Part shown: positions 50,832 to 61,146 of the stretch, piece by piece
Layout: each line of letters starts with the position of its first letter
How positions within the stretch are numbered: the stretch's first letter is position 1
Source: Terriglobus albidus
GTDB taxonomy: Bacteria > Acidobacteriota > Terriglobia > Terriglobales > Acidobacteriaceae
DNA: 64,000 nt
Direction of reading: 5' to 3'
Assembly: GCF_025685425.1 (NCBI RefSeq)
Contig: NZ_JAGTAS010000022.1
Coordinates: 91,016-155,015, forward strand
The notes under the pieces: model-generated
What the model saw: the letters and a program-made list of their open reading frames with translations, nothing else
The model's database searches: none
What the model was told of the DNA's origin: nothing
Made by a program: the position numbers and the translations under genes

Positions 50832-52229
50832 CTACCAGCTCCGGCGTCCGCGGATACGGCCACTCTTCGGCGTAAAGCCATCGTAGTGACGCATGATCAG
50901 TTGCGACTCGATCTGATTTACCGTGTCCATCGCCACACCCACCACGATCAGCAGCGAGGTTCCACCGAAGTAGAACTGTACGCCCATACCGTTGGTGACC
51001 CAGGTTGGCAGCTTATCGAACAGGCTGCCCACCAGCCACAGGTGATTCAGGTGGATACCCGAGATCAGGAATTGCGGAATGATCGTGATGATGATCAGGT
51101 ACAGAGCACCGACCAGCGTAATGCGGGTCAGGATGTCGTTCAGATAATCGCTGGTGCGACGGCCCGGACGGATACCGGGGATAAAGCCACCGTACTTCCG
51201 CATGTTGTCAGCGATGTCATCCGGACGGAAGACGATCGAGATGTAGAAGTAGGCAAAGAAGATAATCGCCGCGAAGAACAGGATCTCGTACCACGGCTCG
51301 CCTGGCTTCAGACCTTCGGTCAGAATGCGCAGGAACTTGGTGTTCTGCACCCACGCCGCATTCGCGAAGAGCAGCGGAGCCGAGAGGATCGAGCTGGCGA
51401 AAATAACCGGCATTACGCCGCCGGAGTTTACCTTCAGCGGCAGGTGGGTTGACTGCCCGCCCATCAGGCGGCGGCCCACGATACGCTTCGCATACTGCAC
51501 AGGGATGCGGCGCTCAGAGCGCTCAACCCAGACAATAAACGCGACCACCGCGATCATACCTGCGACAAGGATCAGCAGTGCAATCGGAGTAAAGGCGCCC
51601 CATGCACGGGTCGTAGCCTTCTCCCAAAGATCCTGAATACCGCGCGGCAAGCCGACGACGATACCCGTAAAGATCAGCAGCGACATACCGTTGCCGATGC
51701 CGCGATCGGTAATCTGCTCACCCAGCCACATGATGAAAGCAGTACCAGTAGTCAGCGTCAACACCGCCATCGCAATAAAGGACCACTTGCCGATGGTCAC
51801 CATCGGAGCTCCGGTCTGCGTGCTGGTCAGTGTCAGGCCGATGAAGAACGACTGGACGATGGCAAGAAGCACCGTGAGATAGCGGGTCCACTGCGTGATC
51901 TTGCGGCGGCCGATCTCGCCTTCCTTCTGCAGCTTAGCCAGCGGCTCATAGATCACCGTCAGCAGCTGGAAGATGATGGAAGCGGTGATATACGGCATGA
52001 TGCCCAGCGCGAAGATCGTCAGCTTGCGCAGGTTGCCGCCGGAAAACAGGTCAACCAGACCCAGCGCGGAGCCAGAATTCTGCTGGAAATACTGCTGCAG
52101 TAGATCGGCATTGATGCCCGGCGTCGGGATATGTGCACCCAGGCGATAGACCGCCAACAGGCCGAGCGTGAACAGAACACGCTTGCGCAGGTCGGGGATA
52201 CGGAAGATGTTGAGGAACTTATCCAGCAT
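50832..52229 (-). CDS. secY: Protein translocase subunit SecY
   Basis: 465 residues from ATG 52229 (MLDKFLNIFRIPDLRKRVLFTLGLLAVYRLGAHIPTPGI); a TTG start at 52274 would add 15 residues and is less typical. About ten membrane helices form the SecYEG channel. The signature GGSTHLPLKVNSGGVMPVIFASS-type segment is present (residues about 255-285), as is GIRPGRRTSDYLNDILTRITLVGALYL. It lies after rplO. Confidence 0.96.
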   Translation of the reverse strand: MLDKFLNIFRIPDLRKRVLFTLGLLAVYRLGAHIPTPGINADLLQQYFQQNSGSALGLVDLFSGGNLRKLTIFALGIMPYITASIIFQLLTVIYEPLAKLQKEGEIGRRKITQWTRYLTVLLAIVQSFFIGLTLTSTQTGAPMVTIGKWSFIAMAVLTLTTGTAFIMWLGEQITDRGIGNGMSLLIFTGIVVGLPRGIQDLWEKATTRAWGAFTPIALLILVAGMIAVVAFIVWVERSERRIPVQYAKRIVGRRLMGGQSTHLPLKVNSGGVMPVIFASSILSAPLLFANAAWVQNTKFLRILTEGLKPGEPWYEILFFAAIIFFAYFYISIVFRPDDIADNMRKYGGFIPGIRPGRRTSDYLNDILTRITLVGALYLIIITIIPQFLISGIHLNHLWLVGSLFDKLPTWVTNGMGVQFYFGGTSLLIVVGVAMDTVNQIESQLIMRHYDGFTPKSGRIRGRRSW

Positions 52230-52304
52230 CTGAGAGTGAGGCCTCGAGAACTTCGGGTGAAACGAAGAGAACAAGGCGCGGCGCCATGGCCGGGCCCCTA
52301 ACCA

Positions 52305-52748
52305 TTAGCCGAGAACGACAGCCTTACCGCCGGCCTTCTCAATCTTCTCCTGAGCAGCCTTGGAGAACTTATGAGCATGCACGGTAACGGCAGTGGTGAT
52401 CTCGCCATTTGCCAGCACCTTCACCAGAGCGTTCTTCTTCGCCACGCCCAGAGCCTGCAGCTTCTCGATCGTCAGTTCGCTCTCATTCAGAGAAGCGATC
52501 GTATCCAGACCCAGAACCGTGTACTCGGTACGGAAGATGTTGGTGAAGCCGCGCTTCGGAAGACGGCGGTGCAGCGGCATCTGGCCGCCCTCAAAGCCGC
52601 GCATCGTGCGCGAGCCGGAGCGCGAACCCTGGCCTTTGTGACCACGGGTTGACGTCTTACCCATACCCGAGCCCATACCGCGGCCGATACGCTTCTTGTT
52701 GCTGTTGGCGCCCTTCGGCGCACGGAGATTCGAAAGATTCTTTGCCAT
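52305..52748 (-). CDS. rplO: 50S ribosomal protein L15
   Basis: 147 residues from ATG 52748, with GAGGAA 5-10 bases upstream; the frame opens earlier but the extension is not L15-like. MAKNLSNLRAPKGANSNKKRIGRGMGSGMGKTSTRGHKGQ and RSGSRTMRGFEGGQMPLHRRLPKRGF identify L15. It folds late in 50S assembly. Confidence 0.97.
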   Translation of the reverse strand: MAKNLSNLRAPKGANSNKKRIGRGMGSGMGKTSTRGHKGQGSRSGSRTMRGFEGGQMPLHRRLPKRGFTNIFRTEYTVLGLDTIASLNESELTIEKLQALGVAKKNALVKVLANGEITTAVTVHAHKFSKAAQEKIEKAGGKAVVLG

Positions 52749-52867
52749 TATTTCCTCGCTCAACGCCGGTGAAGCGTATTCCCTCTTCCCGACTCGCATA
52801 TGTTTGTGGGCGATGCATTGATTCTACATCGCCCATGGTTTGCGCGTGAACCGCGCCTTAGCCTGAA

Positions 52868-53050
52868 TTACTCTTCGACGATACGGACCAGGTGCGGAAT
52901 CGCCTTCACCATGCCGCGGATCGAAGGGGTATCCTCACGCTCCACAATCTGGTTCAGGCGCGTAAAGCCCAGGCCCTTGACCACCAGCTTGTGCTTCACA
53001 GGCGTGGCGATCTTGGAACGGTAATACTGGATCTTGATGGTCTTTGCCAT
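52868..53050 (-). CDS. rpmD: 50S ribosomal protein L30
   Basis: 60 residues, typical: KTIKIQYYRSKIATPVKHKLVVKGLGFTRLNQIVEREDTPSIRGMVKAIPHLVRI. It starts 3 bases after rpsE. Confidence 0.97.
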   Translation of the reverse strand: MAKTIKIQYYRSKIATPVKHKLVVKGLGFTRLNQIVEREDTPSIRGMVKAIPHLVRIVEE

Positions 53051-53053
53051 GAT

Positions 53054-53563
53054 TTAGAGCTCCTCAACAGCCTTGCCACGAAGGGCGGCTACTTCCTGCT
53101 TGTCACGCAGCTGCGTCAAGGCAGCAAACGTCGCCTTGATCACGTTGTGCGGATTGGCGGTACCCAGCGACTTGGTCAGAACATTCTGCACGCCAGCCGA
53201 GGTCATCACCGCGCGCACCGCTCCACCGGCGATAACACCCGTACCTTCGGGAGCCGGCTTCAGCAGCACCTGGCCCGAACCGAAACGGCCCAGCACCTGG
53301 TGCGGAATCGTCGTGTCGGTGAGGTTCACCTTTACCAGGTTCTTCTTGGCCGACTCGATTCCCTTACGGATCGCCTGCGGAACTTCCTTTGCCTTACCGG
53401 AACCGTAGCCAACCACGCCCTCGGCGGGATCGCCTACAACCACCAGCGCGGCGAAGGACATGTTCTTACCACCCTTGACGACCTTGGTCACGCGGTTGAT
53501 CGCGACGACCTGGTCCTTCAGGTTCAGCTTATTGGCATCAATCTTCTTCTTCAGAGTTGCCAT
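53054..53563 (-). CDS. rpsE: 30S ribosomal protein S5
   Basis: 169 residues. The double-stranded-RNA-like N-terminal domain includes [53 protein letters not shown]; the C-terminal domain [37 protein letters not shown] is standard. S5 supports decoding accuracy. Confidence 0.98.
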   Translation of the reverse strand: MATLKKKIDANKLNLKDQVVAINRVTKVVKGGKNMSFAALVVVGDPAEGVVGYGSGKAKEVPQAIRKGIESAKKNLVKVNLTDTTIPHQVLGRFGSGQVLLKPAPEGTGVIAGGAVRAVMTSAGVQNVLTKSLGTANPHNVIKATFAALTQLRDKQEVAALRGKAVEEL

Positions 53564-53606
53564 TGTTTCCCTTCAATTCCTTCCGGGCACATGAGCCCTA
53601 AATCGT

Positions 53607-53972
53607 TTAGAACTCGAGTCCCGCTTCACGAGCGGCATCGGCAAGGGCCTTGATGCGTCCGTGATAGAGGTAACCGCCACGGTCGAAGACCACCTTCTTG
53701 ACGCCCTTTTCCTGGGCACGCTCGGCAATCAGCTTGCCGACAGCCTTGGCCGCGTCGATATTGCCGCCGCTCTTCTTCGACTCGCCCTTCTTAGCTACAG
53801 TCGATGCCGAAGCAATCGTCACACCCTGTGAATCGTCAATGAGCTGGGTGTAAATGTGGTCCAGCGAACGGTACACGTTCAGGCGCGGACGCTCGGTCGT
53901 ACCCGAGAGCTTCTCACGGATACGGGTGTGAACCCGCTTGCGGATTACATTGCGCTGTCTCTGTTGAATCAT
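53607..53972 (-). CDS. rplR: 50S ribosomal protein L18
   Basis: 121 residues: [46 protein letters not shown] and the end [32 protein letters not shown]. It binds 5S rRNA with L5. Located between rplF and rpsE. Confidence 0.98.
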   Translation of the reverse strand: MIQQRQRNVIRKRVHTRIREKLSGTTERPRLNVYRSLDHIYTQLIDDSQGVTIASASTVAKKGESKKSGGNIDAAKAVGKLIAERAQEKGVKKVVFDRGGYLYHGRIKALADAAREAGLEF

Positions 53973-54016
53973 CGTCTCTCTCCTAATGGCGGAGGCGCCC
54001 TGCGCCCCCGTTCGGT

Positions 54017-54556
54017 TTACTTAGCGCCGGTCTTACCGACCTTCTTCTTCAGCTTCTCGTCCGAGTAACGGACGCCCTTGTTCTTGTACGGATCCGGCTT
54101 ACGCAGAGCGCGCATATCCGCCGCAACCTGGCCGACCTTCTGGCGGTCGATGCCGGTGATGGTCAGGTGCGTCTGCTTCGGATCGATGGTCACGTCGATG
54201 CCCGTAGGCAGCGGGAACTCGATCGGATGCGAGTAACCGAGAGTGAACACCACCACGCCCTTGCCCTTCATCTCGGCACGGTAACCGATACCGACGATGT
54301 CCAGCTCCTTGGTCCAGCCCTTGGTCACGCCCTCAACGGCGTTGAATACCAGAGCGCGCGCCAGACCGTGAATCGCAGCCTGGGAATCATTCTCGCGCTC
54401 AGCCAGAAGATGGCCGTCCTTCTCCACCAGCTTGATGCCGGTCGGGAGAAGCGCATTGACCGTTCCCTTAGGGCCGGTTACTTCAACAATATTGCCGTTC
54501 ACCTTGTACTTCACGCTCGAAGCGAGAGCGATCGGCTTCTTTCCAATACGTGACAT
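54017..54556 (-). CDS. rplF: 50S ribosomal protein L6
   Basis: 179 residues with two L6 repeats: [33 protein letters not shown], and [34 protein letters not shown] plus [28 protein letters not shown] at the C-terminus. It lies near the GTPase-associated centre. Confidence 0.98.
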   Translation of the reverse strand: MSRIGKKPIALASSVKYKVNGNIVEVTGPKGTVNALLPTGIKLVEKDGHLLAERENDSQAAIHGLARALVFNAVEGVTKGWTKELDIVGIGYRAEMKGKGVVVFTLGYSHPIEFPLPTGIDVTIDPKQTHLTITGIDRQKVGQVAADMRALRKPDPYKNKGVRYSDEKLKKKVGKTGAK

Positions 54557-54728
54557 TGACTCAATCCTTTATCGGCTTGCGAGTCCCGAGTGACTCAACA
54601 ACCACTCGTTCCACTGCAGCCCGGCAGCTCATCACTGCCAATTCCCTTACCTCCGGTGCAACGCACCGGCCCAAATCTCTTACCCGAGCACAGCCGGCGC
54701 AAAGCGCCCTCCCGCCATGCGCGCAGCA

Positions 54729-55127
54729 TTACCAGACGTTGCAGAGGAGCTCGCCGCCGACGCCTTCCTTGCGCGCCTGGCGACCGGTCATCAGACCCTT
54801 GGGGGTGGTGATGATCGAGATACCCAGACCGCCCTGAACGCGGCGGATCTCGTCGCGGCCGACATACACGCGGCACCCGGGACGGGAAACGCGCTCCAGG
54901 TTCTGGATGGCAGCCTCATTGTTCACGCCGTACTTCAGATACACACGCAGAACAGTTCTGCCCTCTTCCTCAGAGGTCTTGTAGTTGGCGATGTAGCCTT
55001 CTTCCTTCAGAATGCGGGCAATCTCTGCCTTCAGCTTCGAAGCGGGAACATCCAGCTTCTGGTGGCGAGCGCGGATCGCATTGCGGATACGTGTCAGGAA
55101 GTCTGCTACCGGATCAGTCAGGTTCAT
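54729..55127 (-). CDS. rpsH: 30S ribosomal protein S8
   Basis: 132 residues. DPVADFLTRIRNAIRARHQKLDVPASKLKAEIARILKEEGYI and the end GLGISIITTPKGLMTGRQARKEGVGGELLCNVW are S8 hallmarks. In E. coli S8 represses the spc operon by binding near the rplE start; no such site was recognised here. The 172-base gap before rplF's start and the 138-base gap after rpsN are larger than typical. Confidence 0.98.
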   Translation of the reverse strand: MNLTDPVADFLTRIRNAIRARHQKLDVPASKLKAEIARILKEEGYIANYKTSEEEGRTVLRVYLKYGVNNEAAIQNLERVSRPGCRVYVGRDEIRRVQGGLGISIITTPKGLMTGRQARKEGVGGELLCNVW

Positions 55128-55151
55128 CGTTTCTCCTTCATCCCCCGTTCG

Positions 55152-55173
55152 CTCCCGGCCTTCATACCGGGAG
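55152..55173 (-). promoter_or_regulatory. Stem-loop between rpsN and rpsH
   Basis: CTCCCGG and CCGGGAG form a 7-bp GC-rich stem with an 8-base loop, 24 bases upstream of the rpsH ATG. Weaker than the other hairpins in this cluster. Confidence 0.4.
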
Positions 55174-55265
55174 AACCAGCGGAGATGTTATGGCGGCTGC
55201 GGCTGTGACACCGGCCGCCGAATTTCGTTGTGCGCCTAAAAGAAGCGCATGCCGGGATGCCGGCT

Positions 55266-55451
55266 CTACCAGCTCGACTTGACGACGCCTGGGATCTCGC
55301 CCTTCAGCGCCAGAGCACGGAAGCACAGACGGCAGATGCCGAACTTGCGCAGGAACGCACGGGGGCGTCCGCACAGCTTGCAGCGGTTGTGCTTGCGGCA
55401 CTTGAACTTGGGCTTACGAGCGTCTTTTACAGCCTTTGCAGTCGTTGACAT
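55266..55451 (-). CDS. rpsN: 30S ribosomal protein S14, zinc-binding (type Z)
   Basis: 61 residues, the short form, with the zinc cysteines of CKLC (24, 27) and CRLC (40, 43) and the shared core [21 protein letters not shown]. The end [15 protein letters not shown] is typical. Between rplE and rpsH. Confidence 0.98.
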   Translation of the reverse strand: MSTTAKAVKDARKPKFKCRKHNRCKLCGRPRAFLRKFGICRLCFRALALKGEIPGVVKSSW

Positions 55452-55473
55452 AGTCTTTTCCTAATCCCTTCCC

Positions 55474-56022
55474 TTAGTTGCCCTGACGGAAGGGCATGCC
55501 GAAGTGCTTGAGCAGCGTACGCGCGCCGTTGTCATCCTGGGCGGTGGTCACGATGGTGACGTTCATACCCTTCAGACGCTCCACCTTGGAGTAGTCAATC
55601 TCCGGGAAGATCAACTGGTCGCGCAGGCCAAGCGTGTAGTTGCCACGGCCGTCAAAGCTCTTCGGCGAAACACCCTTGAAGTCACGAACACGGGGCAGAG
55701 CGATGGTGATCAGACGATCCAGGAACTCATACATTGCATCGCCACGCAGGGTAACCATTGCGCCGATTGCCTGCCCTTCGCGGACCTTGAAGGCCGCGAT
55801 CGACTTCTTCGCCTTGGTCAGTACCGGCTTCTGACCGGTGATCTGCGCCAGATCAGAGACCAGAGGATCCATGATCTTCGAGTTCTGAGTAGCCTCACCC
55901 AGACCCATGTTGATGACAATCTTCTCGAGCTTCGGCACGGCCATCACATTCGTGATCCCGAGGTCCTTCTGAACCGCCGACTTCAGCTCTTTCGTGTACT
56001 TCTCTTTCAGGCGTGCTGCCAT
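55474..56022 (-). CDS. rplE: 50S ribosomal protein L5
   Basis: 182 residues. [42 protein letters not shown] and [37 protein letters not shown] identify L5, which binds 5S rRNA in the central protuberance. Standard length. Confidence 0.98.
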   Translation of the reverse strand: MAARLKEKYTKELKSAVQKDLGITNVMAVPKLEKIVINMGLGEATQNSKIMDPLVSDLAQITGQKPVLTKAKKSIAAFKVREGQAIGAMVTLRGDAMYEFLDRLITIALPRVRDFKGVSPKSFDGRGNYTLGLRDQLIFPEIDYSKVERLKGMNVTIVTTAQDDNGARTLLKHFGMPFRQGN

Positions 56023-56114
56023 TGTGCTCTTCTCTTTCTCACGGTCCCGGAGTGGACTCTTTTCAGTGTCCGTATACCGTTGCGTGGGGTGATCCTAAAA
56101 ATCAGTTATCGCTC

Positions 56115-56438
56115 TTATTTCTTCTTCCCAGGCAGCGTCTCGCCGGTCGTCTTGGCGAAGCGCTCGCGCTTACCATCAACCACGCGGAAACCAACGCGAG
56201 TCGGGTTGCCCTGGCCATCCAGCAGCATCACGTTGCTGATGTGGATGGGAGCTTCCTGCTCTGCGATACCGCCCTTGATGTTGCGCTGCGGATTGGGCCG
56301 AACGTGCTTCTTCACCAGGCCCACGCCCTCAACCAGAACGCGGTTGTTCTCGGAGATGACACGCAGAACGCGGCCCTTCTTGCCCTTGCTCTTACCGGCG
56401 ATCACGATCACCGTATCGTTGCGCTGAATATTCGGCAT
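56115..56438 (-). CDS. rplX: 50S ribosomal protein L24
   Basis: 107 residues from ATG 56438, with AAGGAG 6 bases upstream; the frame is open for 12 more codons but those are not L24-like. KOW motif NDTVIVIAGKSKGKKGRVLRVI, then VGLVKKHVRPNPQRNIKGGIAEQEAPIHISNVML. It is an assembly initiator of the 50S subunit. Confidence 0.97.
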   Translation of the reverse strand: MPNIQRNDTVIVIAGKSKGKKGRVLRVISENNRVLVEGVGLVKKHVRPNPQRNIKGGIAEQEAPIHISNVMLLDGQGNPTRVGFRVVDGKRERFAKTTGETLPGKKK

Positions 56439-56659
56439 TGCTTGCTCCTTATCCCTCATGCGCATATCGCGCATGACAGGCCTCGGCGATGTACTGCGCC
56501 GGTCAGTCTTATTGAAAGTTTGTTTTGACGGGAAACGTCGGGCGGCTTACCTGCCCCAAGTTTTTCCGAAAGCCCCGGTCGCATCTGGGTTCCCTTACGG
56601 GGCCAGTGGTCACCAGAACCAAACCTAAGAAGAATACCTTAAACCAACGTAAAAGTCAT

Positions 56660-56695
56660 CGGCTGGTTCAGAAGCGCTGTGCTCCGAACCAGCCG
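56660..56695 (-). promoter_or_regulatory. Stem-loop directly after rplN
   Basis: CGGCTGGTTC and GAACCAGCCG form 10 perfect base pairs around a 16-base loop, 9 bases after the rplN stop; ATGACTTTTACG follows on the minus strand. It lies in a 266-base gap before rplX, unusual inside a spc operon, and could attenuate the downstream genes. Confidence 0.58.
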
Positions 56696-56704
56696 GGATA
56701 TCGC

Positions 56705-57076
56705 TTAGATGACCTCTGGGGCCAGCGAGACGATCTTCAGGAACTTCTTCTCGCGCAGCTCACGAGCGACGGGACCGAAGACACGGGTCCCCACTGGCTC
56801 GCCGGCATCGTTGATCACAACGGCCGCATTCTGGTCAAAGCGGATGTAGGTGCCATCCTTGCGGCGCGACTCCTTGCGCATCCGCACGATCACGCACTTT
56901 ACAACCTTGCCCTTCTTCACGGTGCCATCCGGAGCGGCTTCCTTCACCGCGGCGGTGACCACGTCGCCAAGGCCGGCCTTCTTCCCCAGACCGCCGCCCA
57001 GCGGCAGAATCATCTGCAGCCGGCGTGCGCCGGAGTTGTCGGCCACATCAAGAATCGTTCTCATTTGAACGGACAT
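56705..57076 (-). CDS. rplN: 50S ribosomal protein L14
   Basis: 123 residues. [25 protein letters not shown] and [52 protein letters not shown] are diagnostic. ATG 57076 has GAGGAG upstream and adds MSVQ before the usual MRTIL start. It bridges to the 30S subunit. Confidence 0.98.
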   Translation of the reverse strand: MSVQMRTILDVADNSGARRLQMILPLGGGLGKKAGLGDVVTAAVKEAAPDGTVKKGKVVKCVIVRMRKESRRKDGTYIRFDQNAAVVINDAGEPVGTRVFGPVARELREKKFLKIVSLAPEVI

Positions 57077-57139
57077 CTTCGTTCTCCTCAGTCAGTCTGC
57101 CGGCTGTTCCGCCGCAGGCTCTCGTCGTTCGGGCCGGAA

Positions 57140-57460
57140 TTACTCAGCCGCAGCTTCCTTGACATCCGGCAACTGGGCCAGGGCCGAGCGGCGGACGATC
57201 TCTTCCAGCGCCCAGCGCTTCAGCTTGCTGGTGGGACGGGTCTCGCGGATGCGGACCACATCGCCCACGCGGGCCGAGTTCTGTTCGTCGTGCGCGTAGA
57301 ACTTCTTGTTGGACTTCACAACGCGCTTGTACTTCGGGTGAGCCTTACGCATCTCGACCGAAACCACGATGGTCTTCTGCATCTTGGTCGAAACTACCTG
57401 GCCGACCTTCTCATTGCGGCGCGTCGCCTGCTCGTTCTGCTGTACTTGGGTCTCTGCCAT
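57140..57460 (-). CDS. rpsQ: 30S ribosomal protein S17
   Basis: 106 residues. The core [48 protein letters not shown]...[23 protein letters not shown] is S17. Short extensions at both ends ([13 protein letters not shown] and [17 protein letters not shown]) make it longer than E. coli S17 (84). It overlaps neither neighbour; rpmC ends 3 bases before. Confidence 0.97.
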   Translation of the reverse strand: MAETQVQQNEQATRRNEKVGQVVSTKMQKTIVVSVEMRKAHPKYKRVVKSNKKFYAHDEQNSARVGDVVRIRETRPTSKLKRWALEEIVRRSALAQLPDVKEAAAE

Positions 57461-57463
57461 GGG

Positions 57464-57748
57464 TTAGTCCTTCTTCGCTGCTTTCTTGGTTGCCTTCTTG
57501 GCCGCCTTCTTCGCCTTCACCGGCTCGGCCGAAACCTCGACGGCGGCGGCTCCGCGGACGCCCAACTGGCGCTCACGCGAAACCGTCTTCAGGCGGGCGA
57601 CATCCTTCTTCAGCCCGCGCAGCTTCTTTACGCCCTCGTTGTTACCCAGCGAGCGCTGAAACTTCAGGCGGAACAGCTGTTCGGAGGCCTTGTCAGCCTC
57701 GGTCTTCAGCTCCGTATCGCTCAGATTCCGAATCTTGTTCAGTTCCAT
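57464..57748 (-). CDS. rpmC: 50S ribosomal protein L29 with basic tail
   Basis: 94 residues. The core MELNKIRNLSDTELKTEADKASEQLFRLKFQRSLGNNEGVKKLRGLKKDVARLKTV is L29; the last ~25 residues are an Ala/Lys tail (EPVKAKKAAKKATKKAAKKD) absent from the ~63-residue E. coli form. L29 sits at the tunnel exit. Confidence 0.96.
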   Translation of the reverse strand: MELNKIRNLSDTELKTEADKASEQLFRLKFQRSLGNNEGVKKLRGLKKDVARLKTVSRERQLGVRGAAAVEVSAEPVKAKKAAKKATKKAAKKD

Positions 57749-57781
57749 AACTCTTCTCTCTTATCCCGTCGCCTGCCCGTG

Positions 57782-58213
57782 TTACTTGGCGGCAACAACC
57801 TTCACGTCGTGGCGCTGCACAAACGTCGTCTTCAGCGGCAGCTTGTTGGACGCCAGGCGCATCGCCTCTTTCGCGATCTCGGGCGCAACACCCTCCATCT
57901 CGAACAGGATCTTGCCCGGACGGACAACTGCAACCCAGTGATCCAGAGCACCCTTACCGGAACCCATACGGACTTCGGCAGGCTTCTTGGTGATCGGCTT
58001 ATCTGGGAACAGACGCAGCCACACTTTGCCGCCGCGCTTGATGAAGCGCGTCATCGCGATACGGCTGGCTTCGATCTGGCGGTCGGTAATGTAACCGCAC
58101 TCCATCACCTTCAAGCCGTAATCTCCGAAGCTCAGCGTCGAGCCGCGCCACGCCTTGCCGCGCATCTTGCCCTTCTGCTGTTTCCGGAACTTAACTTTCT
58201 TTGGCATCAACAT
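57782..58213 (-). CDS. rplP: 50S ribosomal protein L16
   Basis: 143 residues. [36 protein letters not shown] and [50 protein letters not shown] are typical. It lies near the A-site tRNA elbow and is needed for late 50S maturation. Confidence 0.98.
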   Translation of the reverse strand: MLMPKKVKFRKQQKGKMRGKAWRGSTLSFGDYGLKVMECGYITDRQIEASRIAMTRFIKRGGKVWLRLFPDKPITKKPAEVRMGSGKGALDHWVAVVRPGKILFEMEGVAPEIAKEAMRLASNKLPLKTTFVQRHDVKVVAAK

Positions 58214-58295
58214 AGTGAAACCCTCTTCGCTCTTAGCTGCCGGCTACTTCGCCTTTCACCGGCAATACTTGATTCGTCAAATCATCCAACTGGCG

Positions 58296-58321
58296 GCCAG
58301 TATCCGTCAGCGGATACTGGC
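58296..58321 (-). promoter_or_regulatory. Stem-loop between rpsC and rplP
   Basis: GCCAGTATCCG and CGGATACTGGC form 11 perfect base pairs around a 4-base loop, 17 bases after the rpsC stop. No T-stretch, so a processing or stabilising role is likelier. Confidence 0.6.
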
Positions 58322-58337
58322 AACCCATAACTCTGCT

Positions 58338-59006
58338 TTAGAACACGCCCGAGGTCGTGACCTGATCGCGGCGCTTCTTCTGCTCGTAGATATCGCCACG
58401 GTAGATCCACGTCTTCACGCCGATCACACCGTACGTCGTACGAGCTTCGGCAAAGCCGTAGTCGATATCGGCACGCAGTGTGTGCAACGGCAGACGGCCC
58501 TGCAGATACCACTCGGAACGCGCGATTTCGTTACCGTTCAGACGGCCGGAAACACGCACCTTGATTCCCTTGCAGCCGAAGCGCAGCGCCGAGTCGACGC
58601 TCTTACGCATCGCGCGGCGGAAGCTGACGCGCTTCTCGAGCTGCAGAGCGATGTTCTCAGCAACCAGCTGGGCATCCAGCTCAGGCTTGTTGACCTCGAG
58701 GATGTCGATGAACACCTCGCGGTTGGTGCGCTTCTGGATATCGGCCTTCAGCTTGTCGATCTCCGCGCCCTTGCGTCCGATGATGATGCCCGGACGTGCC
58801 GTGCGGATGATCAGCCGCAGCTTGTTACCGGGGCGCTCCACTTCCACTGAGCTCACGCCGGCGGCCTTCAGCTTCTCGCGGAGCTCCGCCTTCAGCTTGA
58901 CGTCCTCGACCAGCAGCTTGTCATAATCGCGCTCCACGAACCAGCGCGACTTCCACGGCTTGTTTACGCCGAGGCGAAATCCGTAAGGATGGACTTTCTG
59001 TCCCAT
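58338..59006 (-). CDS. rpsC: 30S ribosomal protein S3
   Basis: 222 residues. [23 protein letters not shown], the KH domain [23 protein letters not shown], and the C-terminal [54 protein letters not shown] are standard. It forms part of the mRNA entry helicase. Confidence 0.98.
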   Translation of the reverse strand: MGQKVHPYGFRLGVNKPWKSRWFVERDYDKLLVEDVKLKAELREKLKAAGVSSVEVERPGNKLRLIIRTARPGIIIGRKGAEIDKLKADIQKRTNREVFIDILEVNKPELDAQLVAENIALQLEKRVSFRRAMRKSVDSALRFGCKGIKVRVSGRLNGNEIARSEWYLQGRLPLHTLRADIDYGFAEARTTYGVIGVKTWIYRGDIYEQKKRRDQVTTSGVF

Positions 59007-59079
59007 AAGCTATCCCTTCACTCCATCCGCGCCGGTCCATCTATTCGGCCGGTCGCGTTCAAATCTAACTAAACCTGCG

Positions 59080-59580
59080 TTACTTGGCAGCCTTCTTCGC
59101 TGCCGCCTTCTTCGCCGGAGCCTTCTTGGCTGCCGTCTTCTTTGCAGTCTTCTTCGGAGCCGCCGCCTTCACCTCAGCCGCGCCAGAGCTGGCAGCCGCA
59201 CCGGCCTGCTGCTTCTCTGCAACGGTGATGATGATGTGCGCAAGCCTGCGCTGGTAGCGATACGCGCGGCCCATCGGAGCCGGACGGATACGCTTCATAC
59301 GCGGACCTTCGTTCGCGACAGCCTGCTTCACATACAGGTTGTCCACATCCAGGTCGAGGCCCTGCTCCTGTGCCAGGTAATTTGCGTTCTGCACTGCCGA
59401 ACGCAACACCTTCTCCACCAGCGGAGCGATGCGCTTCTTGGTGAACATCACGGTGGTCAACGCCGCCTCAACACGCTTGCCCTTGATCAGATCCAGCACC
59501 AGCTTGGCCTTCTGCGGGCTGGTCCGCTGGAACTTCGCTTCTGCGCGAAACTCACGGGTCTGTTCTGCTGCCTGTGCCAT
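59080..59580 (-). CDS. rplV: 50S ribosomal protein L22 with Lys/Ala tail
   Basis: 166 residues. The core FRAEAKFQRTSPQKAKLVLDLIKGKRVEAALTTVMFTKKRIAPLVEKVLRSAVQNAN and PRMKRIRPAPMGRAYRYQRRLAHIIITV is L22, whose loop lines the exit tunnel. About 40 extra residues at the end are almost only K and A (KKTAKKTAAKKAPAKKAAAK), histone-H1-like, compared with 110 residues in E. coli. Confidence 0.97.
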   Translation of the reverse strand: MAQAAEQTREFRAEAKFQRTSPQKAKLVLDLIKGKRVEAALTTVMFTKKRIAPLVEKVLRSAVQNANYLAQEQGLDLDVDNLYVKQAVANEGPRMKRIRPAPMGRAYRYQRRLAHIIITVAEKQQAGAAASSGAAEVKAAAPKKTAKKTAAKKAPAKKAAAKKAAK

Positions 59581-59632
59581 AACTCTTCTCTCTTATCTCT
59601 CAGGAGCGCCAGGCGCCCCCCGACTTTTCGAT

Positions 59633-59914
59633 TTACTTCTTAGCCGCAGACTCGGTCTTCGCCGCGTGTCCCTTGAAGGTGCGCGTCGCTGCAAACTCAC
59701 CCAGCTTGTGGCCGACCATGTTCTCGGTCACGTAGACCGGGATGAACTTCTTGCCGTTGTGGACAGCAAGGGTGTGGCCGATAAACTCGGGGTAGATCGT
59801 TGAGCGGCGCGACCAGGTGCGGACAACCTTCTTGTCGTTCGCCTGGTTCATCGCTTCAACCTTCGTCATCAGGTGGGCGTCGATAAACGGGCCCTTCTTC
59901 ATCGAACGTGCCAT
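59633..59914 (-). CDS. rpsS: 30S ribosomal protein S19
   Basis: 93 residues: [74 protein letters not shown]. Standard S19 of the small-subunit head; between rplB and rplV. Confidence 0.98.
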   Translation of the reverse strand: MARSMKKGPFIDAHLMTKVEAMNQANDKKVVRTWSRRSTIYPEFIGHTLAVHNGKKFIPVYVTENMVGHKLGEFAATRTFKGHAAKTESAAKK

Positions 59915-59932
59915 ATCTCTTATCCCTCGCCT

Positions 59933-60757
<825 letters not shown>

Positions 60758-60779
60758 TGTCTCTGTTTCCTTGCCTGAG

Positions 60780-60808
60780 GCCAGCCGCATATTGTTTTCG
60801 CGGCTGGC
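60780..60808 (-). promoter_or_regulatory. Stem-loop between rplW and rplB
   Basis: GCCAGCCGC and GCGGCTGGC form 9 perfect pairs around an 11-base loop, about 20 bases before the rplB ATG and 44 bases after the rplW stop. Its function is not known. Confidence 0.5.
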
Positions 60809-60852
60809 GTCTTGAATCGTTCGGTTGACTCTTCCCTGTCGGGCTTACAGCC

Positions 60853-61146
60853 TTACAGGTTGTCGATATAATCCGGCATCTTCTCGCCGGCCTTCAGCTT
60901 CACGTACGCCTTCTTCCAGTCAGGGCGATAGCCGACAAAACGTCCGCGGCGGCGCTCCTTACCTGTGACATTGCTCGTACGTACAGTAGCAACCTTCACC
61001 TTGAACAGAGCCTCAACAGCCTGCTTCACCTCGGTCTTGGTTGCCTCGGGAGCCACTTCAAACACCAGCGTTCCCTCGGTCTCCTTCACGCCCATGCCCT
61101 TCTCGGTAATCAGAGGGCGGCGAATCGTCGTATACAGGGTCGGCAT
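60853..61146 (-). CDS. rplW: 50S ribosomal protein L23
   Basis: 97 residues: YTTIRRPLITEKGMGVKETEGTLVFEVAPEATKTEVKQAVEALFKVKVATVRTSNVTGKERRRGRFVGYRPDWKKAYVKL. L23 docks SRP and trigger factor at the exit. It abuts rplD with no gap. Confidence 0.98.
   Translation of the reverse strand: MPTLYTTIRRPLITEKGMGVKETEGTLVFEVAPEATKTEVKQAVEALFKVKVATVRTSNVTGKERRRGRFVGYRPDWKKAYVKLKAGEKMPDYIDNL

Noticed and set aside
50828..50881. Upstream start of adk inside secY
   Set aside because: The added residues are antisense-like, not adenylate-kinase-like; ATG 50827 lies 4 bases after the secY stop and leads quickly to the P-loop.
55504..56427. Plus-strand 307-codon frame opposite rplE and rplX
   Set aside because: Antisense to two certain ribosomal genes; no domain.
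56525..58330. Plus-strand 601-codon frame opposite rplN-rpsQ-rpmC-rplP
   Set aside because: Same reason: it overlaps four certain genes antisense, and its Leu/Arg/His-rich product looks like an artefact.
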